A stretch of DNA of 64,000 bases, taken from Hofstenia miamia. Lineage: Eukaryota > Xenacoelomorpha > Acoela. Position 1 is the stretch's first letter, and every line of letters begins with the position of its first letter. Positions 33,001 to 44,900 of the stretch are shown piece after piece. The stretch spans positions 7,156,143 through 7,220,142 of the forward strand of contig SCFE01000001.1 in NCBI GenBank assembly GCA_004352715.1, given 5' to 3'. The position numbers were made by a program, and so were the translations under genes. The notes below the pieces were generated by a model, which did no database searches, was not told where the DNA came from, and saw only the letters and a program-made list of their open reading frames with translations.

Positions 33001-35672
33001 TTAGGTTTTACGGCAGCGAGGACAGTCACAAGAGATTAAATAAGAGCAAATGGACGAGTAGGCGAAGTTGGAGAATGACTCAGCAAAGAGGAAATTCATC
33101 AAAGATTTCTTGAAGCTCGATGGCGGGGAAAAGAAATCAATCGCTGTTGGAGGGTTGAGAGTCAAGATGTAATTAGCAGCAGTACAAGCACGATTGAAAA
33201 ACGAGTGAAGGGTGCGATGTTTCTTGGGACGACGAATGGAGACAGTGACAACATCATCAGAGCGAGTGGAGCGGAAATTAGAGAACTTAATGAAATCAAA
33301 AGGGTCAAGATCCAATTTGCGAGTGAGCAGTCGATTGAACAGGAGGAGGTCACAGGCATGGAAGTAGTGACAGCGGGAGAGTGGAGAATTTGAGAAGGGC
33401 GTCTTTGTAAGGCAAGGGAGAGATCCATTTGAAGGCACGCTTCTTGAAAGGTTCCATAGAGTGGAACAAGGAACGGGAAGGCCACCAATAGGGAGATGCA
33501 TAGAGAAAAATGCCGCGAGGAATGGACTTGAACAAAGAGAGTTTCACAGCAGAAGTGGAATTAAAGAGAACATTGCGGAAGAAGGCAAAGGGTGAGGAAT
33601 TAGCTATGTGGAGACGTAAGGTCACATGACCAGACTAATTTAAGTTATCAAAAAGTTGAACTCCAAGATGAGTATGGTGAGTTGAAAAGTTTACTGGAAG
33701 AGGAAGATCAGAAGGGGGATATACAGAAAAGGAAATACCACATGCCTTGCTTGGCCTAAAATCAAGATGGTTAACAGAGGACCAAATAGACAAAAGCTCA
33801 AGATCAGAGGTAATATTGGAAGCAAAAGAACTATCAAAGTTGAAAATCGCGGTGTCATCAATGTACAGTAGATAGGATGAGTTGAGGACAGATTGAGGGA
33901 GGTCGTTGATAGCAACAAGGAAGAAAAGAACAGCAAACACGGAACTTTGAGGAGCACCACTAGACAAGAGCAGGGGAAGAAATAGACGAGTTGATTTTGA
34001 CACACTGACGACGATTGGACAGGTAAGACTGAAAGAGTTCGATGATATCAGCATCAAATCCAAATAAACATAATTTGTCAAGAAGGATAGAATGGGGGAG
34101 CCGATCAAAAGATTTAGAAATTTCAAGAAAGATAATGCAACCAGGATCGTTGCGATCAGAGTGGAAATAGCAGTTTTCAATCAACGTGAGCAAGTTAGTG
34201 ATGGTAGAACGACCCGGAAGGTTACCATGCTGAGAAGCGGAGAAGAGGTGACGAATTTTAGGGAACACATAACGAAAGAAAAGGCGCTCAAAGATGATTG
34301 ACAGCCGAGAAAGAATAGCTATTGGACGATAAGTAGTGACTTGAGAGGAGGGAAGCTGATTGGATTTTAATAGTGGAGAGATACAAGATGTTTTCCAGCA
34401 AGGCGGAAAACGTTTAGAGGAGAAAATGTAGGAGAAGAGATGCTTTAAATGGATGGAAAGAGTTGAGGAAGTTTCATGGATAACAAAGGATGGGACGCCA
34501 TCAGGATAGCAAGGACCAGACAATTTGCAAGACTTAAGAAAAAGGGAAATATCATGGGCGTTGAAGACGATGTCACATAGGCGAATCAGCGGGGAGGTGA
34601 CATGAGGACCAGGACAGAGAGACAGGATCAGAAAAATTCGAGGAGAAATAGGGATTGAAGAGATCAGCTTTCTCCAGATCCGAGTGAGCAGAAAGATGGT
34701 TCCAATGCAAGCTGGGGAGGTTAGGTTTGGAATGCAGAGAACGCAAGAAAGCATAGGAGTCTTGAAGAGATCCAGATGAGAAGCTGGACAACAGAGCGAT
34801 TTTGTCGAGGTCCATGAAGTTGATGAGGTCTTCAGTGAGAGAAGAGAGTTTTGAAGAATTGGAAGGACTGTAATGGCGTTTGAAAGATTCGAATTTATTC
34901 AAAGAGTGTACGGTAAGAGAGGAGAAATAGAAAGGGAGAGAAATACGCTTTTTCCGACGACGAGGAACAAAGGATGAAATAATTTGGTGAAGGGAGGTGT
35001 ACCAGTCATCAGCAGAGAAAGAGTCATTAAAGATGGGGAATGAAGAAGAGAGAGCAGCATTTAGAGATACAAAGTCACTGTTAGATCGAGCGTATTGAGG
35101 AGTTGCAGGACAAGCAGATGGGGTAATAGAATTGACAGACAGGCTGAAGTGAACAACTGAGTGATCAGACAGTTCGACCGGAACAGGGATAACAGAGGTG
35201 TCAAAAATACGATCATGGTGAGAGCACAAAACCAAGTCAAGAAGGGAGGAGCGAGAAGTAGGAGAAAATATCAGTTGCTCAAAAGAGTAGGAAGCAAAAA
35301 GATCCAGAACATCGGATTCATAGGCGTCATTAGAGTCAAGGCAAGGGGAATACGAAAAGGACTGCTGGAAGGAGGGTTGTAAACACAGAGAAGAGAAACA
35401 ATGTGATCACTGAGAACAACAGCACAACCGCAACAGAAGTCAAAGGAGAAAGACTCAAAGGAGAGGGGGTGGATGTCAAGGTTAGGGCAATGAAAGGCAA
35501 TCAGAACACCACCATGACGACCACTAGAGCGATCCATACGGCAGAGAACTTTAACTGCGGAGTTAGGAAAAACAACACTGTCAGTAAGAGAAGAATCAAG
35601 CCAGGTTTCAGTAATGAAAATGAAGTCAACAGTAGACTGTCAGAAGTAATTGTAAAAACTGAGACGACGATT
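33001..35672 (-). pseudogene. LINE ORF2: APE endonuclease and reverse transcriptase, frameshifted
   Basis: Reading downwards: endonuclease islands FIFITETWLDSS (about 35600), MDRSSGRHGGVLIAF (35537-35490) and ELSDHSVVHFSL (about 35170-35130, terminal SDH motif). RT follows from 34754: LLKSNQLPSSQVTTYRPIAI (about 34370-34315), SASQHGNLPGRSTITNLL (about 34240-34190), SSGAPQSSVFAVLFFL (about 33975-33920), and a catalytic YIDD (about 33870; more often YADD). A carboxyl part ends CDCPRCRKT with a stop at 33001. Frameshifts lie near 35270, 34600, 33960, 33630 and 33370. It is unlikely to be active. Confidence 0.85.
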
Positions 35673-36492
35673 TAATGAGACAAGACTGCGAGCATTGGCG
35701 AGCAAAAAAGAGAAACCAGAGTTGGGATTAGGAGTGAGATCCAAGCTAGGAGGCGCCGGTAGTCAATCACGACCAGCAGCATCACGGCGAGGGCACGAAG
35801 GCCAAAAGATTTGCGCTCAGCATCGGAGAGACGGTAGTATCGGATCAAGAGGCCATCTGACCACACTTCAGTATCCATGAGAGCACGGTGAGACTCTTGA
35901 TTACAGACAATGTGAAAGGAGGCGAATGGAGAATCCGTACGTGGAGGAATGGGAAGGACGTCATCAAATTGGAGAGAGGAGCAACGGAGGAGATCAGCAA
36001 CATCAGACGCAGAAACAGAATTAGCAAAACGGCCGATATAGATGTGAGCTTTACGAGGAGGCCTGGGAAGAGAACTAATCGGAACGACAGGCAGATTACA
36101 GAAAGAACTAGTGCCAAGGACGTGACCAGGGCGATGATTGCGGTGAGTAGGCGGTGGACCAGACTCTTCAGAGGCAGGTGACGGCACAGGAGAGGGAGCA
36201 GGACGTGGGGCAGGATGATTAGGACGGTTCGTAATAGTATGTGACGCAGCAGCACTGTAGGAGAATGCAGGGACGAAACATCGGAGATGAGCTTAGCAAG
36301 AGAGTCTGAAAGAGATGACAAGACCACATTGGAAGGGCTGACGTTGGAAGACTGGTGTGAACGTGAAAGGGAGGTGACAGCTTGGCGAAGGAGAGAGATG
36401 ATTGTATCCTTCTTTAAAGCGCCAACCACTGTAGGAAATTGGGCGTCTGGCAGATTCTGCAAATTATCAAGCGAAAGATTACCTGCAGTCAT
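35672..36492 (-). pseudogene. LINE ORF1 (RRM-like nucleic-acid-binding), frameshifted
   Basis: Starts MTAGNLSLDNLQNLPDAQFP at 36492. The amino part is predicted helical with Ser-rich stretches. A frameshift near 36200 moves to a second frame: a Pro-rich linker, then KAHIYIGRFANSVSASDVAD, PIPPRTDSPFASFHIVCNQE and WSDGLLIRYYRLSDAERKSF. A beta-strand with IYIGR followed by a FASFHI strand is the RNP2/RNP1-like layout of RRM-type ORF1 domains found in several LINE clades. It would bind the element's RNA. Confidence 0.65.
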
Positions 36493-36631
36493 GACTGAAA
36501 TCTAATAAACTGTATAATAAACAGGCAAATTTTCAAGTCGATATTGGCAGTTCTTCCCAGTGAAAATGAGGCCCGCTTCAGGCCATGTTCAAAATGTCGA
36601 TTTCAGTAGGAATATAAATATATATACATAT

Positions 36632-36727
36632 ATATTGGTGATTTGTAATAAAATTTTCATATATATTGGTGCTTTGTAACGCTCACCACATATATTGGTG
36701 TTATGTAACCAAATGGTGTTTTGTACA
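36632..36727 (+). repeat. Four tandem copies of an ATATTGGTG-n-TTTGTAA motif
   Basis: Copies at 36632, 36663, 36692 and 36711, with 31, 29 and 19 bp spacing, each preceded by TATAT except the last. They lie next to the 5' end of the minus-strand LINE. Confidence 0.75.
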
Positions 36728-37050
36728 TAGGAAAAAAATTTATATTTTTTCATTTGTATTTTTCGTGATTTTTACTTATATTCGATAATACTTAGTCTCT
36801 ATTGATATATTGTTATCAATTTCATTTGACCTTTATGTTTGTAAAGTGTAAAAAACTATGCACTAATTCAATTATTTCTTTTAAAATAATTTCTAAAAAC
36901 TGAGATATTTTTTGTGCATATTTTGAATATCAAATGTTATTCAAGCCAAAGTTCCACACTGTACTAAACATATTTTATTTTTAGCTGTATATTAAGTCTT
37001 AGTATTGATATTGTAAAAATTGTCATGTAAAAACTGCTAATGTTGAAAGT

Positions 37051-37927
37051 NNNNNNNNNNNNNNNNNNNNNNNNNNNNNNNNNNNNNNNNNNNNNNNNNN
37101 NNNNNNNNNNNNNNNNNNNNNNNNNNNNNNNNNNNNNNNNNNNNNNNNNNNNNNNNNNNNNNNNNNNNNNNNNNNNNNNNNNNNNNNNNNNNNNNNNNNN
37201 NNNNNNNNNNNNNNNNNNNNNNNNNNNNNNNNNNNNNNNNNNNNNNNNNNNNNNNNNNNNNNNNNNNNNNNNNNNNNNNNNNNNNNNNNNNNNNNNNNNN
37301 NNNNNNNNNNNNNNNNNNNNNNNNNNNNNNNNNNNNNNNNNNNNNNNNNNNNNNNNNNNNNNNNNNNNNNNNNNNNNNNNNNNNNNNNNNNNNNNNNNNN
37401 NNNNNNNNNNNNNNNNNNNNNNNNNNNNNNNNNNNNNNNNNNNNNNNNNNNNNNNNNNNNNNNNNNNNNNNNNNNNNNNNNNNNNNNNNNNNNNNNNNNN
37501 NNNNNNNNNNNNNNNNNNNNNNNNNNNNNNNNNNNNNNNNNNNNNNNNNNNNNNNNNNNNNNNNNNNNNNNNNNNNNNNNNNNNNNNNNNNNNNNNNNNN
37601 NNNNNNNNNNNNNNNNNNNNNNNNNNNNNNNNNNNNNNNNNNNNNNNNNNNNNNNNNNNNNNNNNNNNNNNNNNNNNNNNNNNNNNNNNNNNNNNNNNNN
37701 NNNNNNNNNNNNNNNNNNNNNNNNNNNNNNNNNNNNNNNNNNNNNNNNNNNNNNNNNNNNNNNNNNNNNNNNNNNNNNNNNNNNNNNNNNNNNNNNNNNN
37801 NNNNNNNNNNNNNNNNNNNNNNNNNNNNNNNNNNNNNNNNNNNNNNNNNNNNNNNNNNNNNNNNNNNNNNNNNNNNNNNNNNNNNNNNNNNNNNNNNNNN
37901 NNNNNNNNNNNNNNNNNNNNNNNNNNN
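37051..37927. other. Assembly gap of 877 N
   Basis: Lies between the two motif arrays (36.6 and 38.4 kb), so a repetitive element end probably failed to assemble here. Confidence 0.95.
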
Positions 37928-38344
37928 TATCTGGTAATAGAATTATAGTACTAAAAGTTTTGCTGGTAAATTTATGAAATCCTTGTCTATATTTTGTAAA
38001 TTTTGTTTTGTAATGTCATTCGAATATCATAATATCATTTGCTCTTGATATTAAAAGGAATACAATTTGCTCCATTAGAGTAAAAACGCTTCAACAATAA
38101 TGCAGTGGATTTTAACTTTCATGCCCATTAATGGCATAAATCTACCAACAATATGTGTGGTTGTGGAAAGTTTCGTGATCTTAGGGCGGGTGCAGTCCTA
38201 GAATATTTTCAATGGTTTGTGGTTTAATTATTTTTTATATTATTTCAAAGCATAACTTGCAATTTATTCAAAATCAAATCATATCTTTCAAAAATTGCAA
38301 TGATTTTTGCAATTCTTTACCAAAACTTTAACATATATATATTT

Positions 38345-39805
38345 CGCTCTTTGTGCATTTGAGATTTATATATCACGCTCTTTGTGCAGGTTTTTTATAT
38401 ATCTCGCCCTTTGTACATTTTCTAATATATCTCGCTCTTTGTAAAATTTTTTAAATTTTATAAAATATTTTTATTAAGGGTTTTTACAAAGTTCTATCAA
38501 ATTTTAATTGAAAAAATAAATTTAGAATATTTTTAGACTATTTTTGTTGATTTTTTTTCAATTAAATTTATAGAATTAATTATCAATTTCTTCTGTTTTT
38601 GAACATTATATGCCTTTCTGGCTTCTTTTATGCAGCTATTCCATAAGCTAAAGACGTAATCAATGAATGAAGCCAATTGACAAAGTAGGTCTACAGCTGT
38701 TGCTGCACTTCTATTTCCGTCATCAATGAAAGAAGAAATTAATTGCAGTAATCTTTCGGTTTTTTTAAGTTTATTACTATTTATTAGTTTCATCAATTAG
38801 ACGCGAGAGGTAATCCTTTGTAGATCCAGGTACATGAGTTTTTGTCCGTTTTGTCATTAGAAGCAACACTACACTGTTTGAGATACTTCAAAGCATATGG
38901 AGGGAAGTTCTCTAAATCCTTTGGATCTTTCACTTTACTAATTGTATGACTTGGGTATTTTTCTAAGTGCTGACTATTACTAAATCTTGAGATACAGTTT
39001 AAAAATTCATACACGCACTTACAATTTCGTTTTCTGAAATAATCATGTATGAATGATTTTACAGTTCCATTTATGTACTTATGAGTAAATCGAATGTGAT
39101 CCCTCATTCTTCGTTGTAATCTCTTGAACAAATTACACAAGATTGAATAAGTGGTTCTTTTCGTTTGCGATTACGGGTTGTTTTTTGTTTCTGGCACTGT
39201 TTCATGAAAACGATCTGTTAATCGACGCGGCGCTTTTCTTTTTGCTTTTTTGCAATGGCTTTTAAAATGTCCTTTGGTGTTCTTTTAGTCTCCTTATGTT
39301 GTGTATGCATGGTTTATTCATGTTGAAAAAAAATATTTTCCGGGATATCCAGAAGAGCTTCATCATTACTCTCCGAAAATTCCATTCTAAATAAATTTTC
39401 AAATATAGCAAAGCTATTTATATAGATATATTAAAACTGTTTTTATGGCTGACTTAATACATGTAATTTGATAACGTACTACTTTGATAAACTCAGGTTG
39501 TAATGTGCTAATTAGTTCCTGGCTAATTAAGTTTATTAGATAAGAACAGTATGCTTCGTTTGATTAGGTCGTTAAGAACTAATGCAAACATATGTAAGCA
39601 TTTTTAAATTTAATGAGATGAGCTATATTAAACAATGTTGAATTTTTACTTGTCAAATTTTTCATATAAAATAGTAAACAAATTATTTAAGAAGCGGGAA
39701 ATTAACTGTTATGTATGGGGAATAAGATATAACCATGAAAAATATTCATACATTCATAGCAAATGGCTTTTTCTTGTCAGCTTTTGTTAAAATGCACAAA
39801 GAGCG
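38345..39805. mobile_element. Possible DNA element with sub-terminal CGCTCTTTGTGCA repeats
   Basis: CGCTCTTTGTGCA at 38345 and 38376, CGCCCTTTGTACA at 38405 and CGCTCTTTGTAAA at 38433 form a plus-strand array (28-31 bp spacing, each after TATAT). TGCACAAAGAGCG at 39793-39805 is the inverse. Inverted sub-terminal motifs enclosing a minus-strand coding segment are what a DNA transposon with clustered transposase-binding sites would look like. The actual termini were not located. Confidence 0.45.
38533..39140 (-). CDS. Unidentified protein, two overlapping frames (probably one frameshifted gene)
   Basis: 39140-38793 (115 codons) and 38796-38533 (87 codons) overlap by the ATGA of stop and start. 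In a eukaryote that more likely reflects a frameshift than two genes. The first is basic with Cys (RKRNCKCVYEFLNCISRF near residue 36) and the second is helical. Upstream minus frames to about 39310 are Lys/Arg-rich. No family recognised. It sits between inverted motif arrays, so it may be carried by a DNA element. Confidence 0.4.
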
Positions 39806-39965
39806 AGATATATAAATTTTTGAAAAAAATGGAAAAAAATATTTTTGAAACTGCTTCCATACTTTACATAATAGCATTCTTATAACGTGTTTTTAACTGT
39901 AAAATGACTTTACATCTGCAAAATGATACTCCAAAATAAATAATATTGATTAACAACACAGAATT

Positions 39966-40965
39966 NNNNNNNNNNNNNNNNNNNNNNNNNNNNNNNNNNN
40001 NNNNNNNNNNNNNNNNNNNNNNNNNNNNNNNNNNNNNNNNNNNNNNNNNNNNNNNNNNNNNNNNNNNNNNNNNNNNNNNNNNNNNNNNNNNNNNNNNNNN
40101 NNNNNNNNNNNNNNNNNNNNNNNNNNNNNNNNNNNNNNNNNNNNNNNNNNNNNNNNNNNNNNNNNNNNNNNNNNNNNNNNNNNNNNNNNNNNNNNNNNNN
40201 NNNNNNNNNNNNNNNNNNNNNNNNNNNNNNNNNNNNNNNNNNNNNNNNNNNNNNNNNNNNNNNNNNNNNNNNNNNNNNNNNNNNNNNNNNNNNNNNNNNN
40301 NNNNNNNNNNNNNNNNNNNNNNNNNNNNNNNNNNNNNNNNNNNNNNNNNNNNNNNNNNNNNNNNNNNNNNNNNNNNNNNNNNNNNNNNNNNNNNNNNNNN
40401 NNNNNNNNNNNNNNNNNNNNNNNNNNNNNNNNNNNNNNNNNNNNNNNNNNNNNNNNNNNNNNNNNNNNNNNNNNNNNNNNNNNNNNNNNNNNNNNNNNNN
40501 NNNNNNNNNNNNNNNNNNNNNNNNNNNNNNNNNNNNNNNNNNNNNNNNNNNNNNNNNNNNNNNNNNNNNNNNNNNNNNNNNNNNNNNNNNNNNNNNNNNN
40601 NNNNNNNNNNNNNNNNNNNNNNNNNNNNNNNNNNNNNNNNNNNNNNNNNNNNNNNNNNNNNNNNNNNNNNNNNNNNNNNNNNNNNNNNNNNNNNNNNNNN
40701 NNNNNNNNNNNNNNNNNNNNNNNNNNNNNNNNNNNNNNNNNNNNNNNNNNNNNNNNNNNNNNNNNNNNNNNNNNNNNNNNNNNNNNNNNNNNNNNNNNNN
40801 NNNNNNNNNNNNNNNNNNNNNNNNNNNNNNNNNNNNNNNNNNNNNNNNNNNNNNNNNNNNNNNNNNNNNNNNNNNNNNNNNNNNNNNNNNNNNNNNNNNN
40901 NNNNNNNNNNNNNNNNNNNNNNNNNNNNNNNNNNNNNNNNNNNNNNNNNNNNNNNNNNNNNNNNN
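39966..40965. other. Assembly gap, exactly 1000 N
   Basis: Placeholder gap upstream of the host gene. The promoter and any 5' untranslated exon may be hidden here. Confidence 0.95.
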
Positions 40966-41283
40966 AGAAGAACTAAGCTTTTTTTTAAAAAAATTTTTGG
41001 CGTCCAATTTTTTAATTTTAAAAGCTTTTGCAAAAAAAAGGCTTTGTGTCCAAGCTTTTTAAATTTTAAGAATAATTGTCTTTTCTTCAATTTCCCCCAA
41101 AAGTGTTGTAATCTAAAAAATCATAAAATTCAAAATCCATTGTACAAATTTTTTGCATTATCTTTTTTTTATCTTCTTCCTTTTTTTTTAAAAATTGGAT
41201 TCTCTGTTGTATATACCAAAATATATATTGAAATAGCAATGCTGTATTAGTTATAAAAAAATATTTTTTGGTTTAAAATAATC

Positions 41284-41311
41284 CGTTTTTAGTTTTAGTG
41301 ATGTGACTACA
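41284..41311 (+). promoter_or_regulatory. Splice-acceptor-like sequence just upstream of the first coding exon
   Basis: CGTTTTTAGTTTTAG ends at 41298, 13 bp before the ATG at 41312. It could be the acceptor of a 5' UTR intron or of spliced-leader trans-splicing. The ATG context (ACA before ATG, A at -3) is favourable. Confidence 0.35.
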
Positions 41312-41342
41312 ATGAAAAATGAATTATTAGATCAGTTAAAAC
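41312..41342 (+). CDS. RUN gene exon 1 (start)
   Basis: ATG followed by nine codons (MKNELLDQLK) plus one base, then donor GTAAGT. Phase 1 fits the next exon, and an LL-x2-LK helix is what opens RUN domains. The exon is short, so it is less certain than the others. Confidence 0.55.
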
Positions 41343-41907
41343 GTAAGTTTATTTAGTATTTTTGTTTATATTATTAAATCATTTAAGTTAAATTTATGGA
41401 ATCGTAGATAGATATTCAAATAGCAAATGATTTAGACGATCTAAGATCAATAATAAATAAAGTCCCAGATAAATTATTTTGTAGCTACTTTAAATCTGTA
41501 AAACGCCATTGGGAAGTAATTATTTTAAACGTAATCATTGATAATTGTATGCTTGCCTATGATTTATATCGAAAAAACAACATATTCATTGTGTATGCCT
41601 TCAGCGGCTAAATAAAGTCATTGATTATTAATATTATTATTTATTATGTATCTGTCAACAAAATGAAGAGTATTTTTTATTTTCATGTGAAACATTTTCA
41701 CATTGCAGAAATTTTTAACTGTTGGATTTAAATAAAAAAGATTTTAATAAATTGACTTATTTTATAATAAGCTGTGGTCGATTTTAAAGTATAGAACATT
41801 AAAAAATGAAGTAATGGAGGTAAACATTCTAAAGGAACTGTGTTAAAAAATTTGAAATATTTTGTAAATTTATTTAGAATTTTGTAAGTTATTTGCTAAC
41901 ATAGACG

Positions 41908-41973
<66 letters not shown>

Positions 41974-44900
41974 CTGAATGAGTTCGTCTTTTGTTTTCGG
42001 ATTTTTCTTCTCAACAAAGGATTTAAGCATCGTCCACACATTTTCCACTGGATTAATGTCTGGCGAATTGGGTGGCCACTGCAAAAATTGTACCGAATTT
42101 TCGGCAAAAAAATCTTTAGTTTGTCGGGAAGTATGGGGTGTGGCGCCGTCCTGCTCTAGTATCCAGCCATCGGGAAATAATGCAGTGGCGTAAGGAATAA
42201 AGTCACCAACAATATCACAGTACTTGGAACTATCAATTGTACCTCTTTCGATGATTTTCATGGAAAAACCTTTACTAGATATTGCTCCCCAGACCATAAT
42301 TTTGGGTGAAAACTTCGGGAAACCTTTTCACGGCGTTTTTCGATAAGAACTCCAAAGCTTGATTTTATTCCGATGAAGTTGGAACACGCACTCGTCAGAA
42401 AGCCAGGTTTCTCCGAAATTGAAGTTCTTCCATGTTCTGCAAAATTCGATTCTTTTTTGCTCCTGGTCCGGTGTGATATTCGGGATGATTTTTGCAGTCT
42501 TTTTCTGCACGCCGGACGATTTCAGAGCTCGGAAAACTGTGGATTTACTNAATATCGATTTCGATGTTTTACCATCATTGTCAGTTTACAAAATATGCGT
42601 AAATAAATTTACAATAAACTACACTAAATATAAATGATCTTATTACATACACTTAGAATAAATTTAAGGTCATCATGCTTTGTTGTCGATTTAATAATTT
42701 ACCCTTTGTTGGTTCTTTTATATATATTGCCTCTATTTTCGGATGTTTAGTTCTTAGTTTTTTTACCCATCACCATCAAACTAAGGAAGATCAATTTAAA
42801 ATTTTATTAAGAACTAAACATCCGAAAATAGCAGTCAATATACATGTATATAAAAGAAACGATGATGGTAACACATCGAAATCGATATTTAAGACGTCAC
42901 ATTCAAATAATATACCTTGGTTCAAAAAAGTGGCCTCTGAAATAATAGATTTTTCTAAGCATTGTCTTGCCTATTCAGTCCCAGTAGTCCATTTCTCTAC
43001 AAATTTTCCTTCGTTTTCAAGACACTGTCCCAAGCGCGTCNACATATTTTGAAATTCAATGCACGGGTTGAAGAGTTCAAGCAATCACAAAATGATGCTT
43101 CCGCAACGTACAAGTTCACAGATGACAATGTAGAAGTGCAGCCATTGTGCGAAATCATCGAGAGAATTTTTCGTAAAGGATTGAAACGTGAGTTAATGTT
43201 TGCACTTTTCTTTAGTAGTTTATCACTTTCAATGTTTACATTGCACTACTTCCCTGTTAAGTTTGCAATTGGGTTGTTTATTAATTTGTATTGTTCACCT
43301 AGATAATTAGCGATTGCAAGTTTAGAAAGCTTTATTATACTAGTTACTCTTTATTCAGGGAGGTTTCCTTAAGTAGCGTTTAGACCTACAACTTTGTTCA
43401 AAATTTTTTGGAAAGTAAATGTGTATGTTATAGCTCTCAATGCTTGCAATCCATAAACAAGGTTTTCATCAATGAACTCAAACAATTGCGTTTCATTATC
43501 AATCGACCACATGCTTATTAATGAGTTTGTAAATGATTATCCAAAGTGAATATTGTGCAAAATTGAGTGTGCATACTTTCGTTTAATTATAGAAATCTGT
43601 ACATTCCCACCGGAAGTAGTACCTTTATAGCATAAGCTGTTTAATTATTCTTCCTTTTATAATAACTCTCAGAGTTTGTTTTGAAAAATTCACAATAATA
43701 CTTTTTCACGTTCACACTTTGTTGTCAACCTCATCCACTGTCAATGGCTGTAATTTGTACAAAATTCGGGAGCTTGCGTGATTTTAGGTAGTGTGATCAG
43801 TGTGACTTTCAGCATTCTGGAGAACTCCTTTAGCTCAATCTTACAATATAAAATTATAATTTTAATTAGTTGAAGTGGCAGTAAAAACTCAGTTAAAAGT
43901 GTTTGGCTCTTTTGCTTGGCGTTTGTTTAGGGGGCACCTAGATTTTTGTGGCTTGATAGAAAATTTTCGACAATGCTAACGTATTCTGTGGATTTATGAT
44001 TGCCCAAAAAGTTTTGCACTACATGCAAAATTGTTGCCAAGCAAGTTTTTCCAAAGGATTCAAAACTTGACAAAACCCTTTGTCGTTCATTAACCTGCGA
44101 ATTTCAGGTCCAATAAAAATTCCAGCTTTCACCTTAGCTTCAGTTTTTCCAGGAAATTTTTCTTGCAAGTATTGAAATCCAGTTCCATATTGATCCATAG
44201 CTTTCACAAAATTCTTGACAAACCCAGTTTAATATTATTAGGAGGTCAATATATTTTGTTTGGGTCGACGAGAGGGTTGTGGTTGATATTAAACCTTCCT
44301 GGAGTAAAATCTGAACGATTAGGACACTCTTTTTGATGTAGTGCTGCTGATCATCTCTGCTGTCCCATAGACACAAGAAGCACTGGTGTCCATTTGCATG
44401 CCAAGAAGGCCAATCACTTTTAGAGCTCAACAAATATTCTAATTGAAGTCAACTTCTTGAAGAAGCATGTGTCTTGAGCGAAAATAAGAACTTTTCACTG
44501 CTTTTTTGCATAAAATTCCATTGCTTTAATCTTGAGGCAAGAAGTTTCGATTTTTCCTTGGTTAATCCCAAGTCTCGAAACAAATCCTTTAAGTCACCTT
44601 GATCCAATAAAGGAGGAATTCCAGTGGGTTTGGATGAATAAGGTTCTTCGTCAAATGCTGAAACGATGCTTGCAGAGATTTGATGCTGGTAAAACATCAC
44701 TTGATTCTTCAGCTGAGCTTTCACTACATTCACGATCAGAAACGGGAGGAATAGGGATGGGAATATTCTCGGAAAAGTGTGTTACGGGGCACGCTGAATG
44801 TCAATTAGGATATTCCATGTTTCGACTGACCAGAAACTTTTGTTAGGCAGAAGGAACAATACGTAATATGGTTAGTTGGCTCACGCCATATCATTTTTCT

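Larger units (their letters stand above)
32947..36605 (-). mobile_element. Nearly full-length APE-type LINE, minus strand
   Basis: About 3.6 kb: 5' UTR near 36500-36605, ORF1, then ORF2 with endonuclease and reverse transcriptase, and a 3' end GCGGCTAAATAAAGTCATT that includes an AATAAA signal. The 3' end is followed by TTATTATC. The same 3' end recurs at 41590. It is GC-richer than its surroundings, which suggests recent arrival or a different base bias, but it is broken by several frameshifts. Confidence 0.85.

Noticed and set aside
33205-36505. Plus-strand frames rich in Arg, Glu and Lys between 33.2 and 36.5 kb
   Set aside because: Antisense to the LINE, whose minus-strand frames contain endonuclease and RT motifs.
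38345-38445. CRISPR-like array (regular short repeats)
   Set aside because: Eukaryotic context, degenerate 13-bp repeats, only four units, no cas genes. Better explained as transposon sub-terminal repeats.
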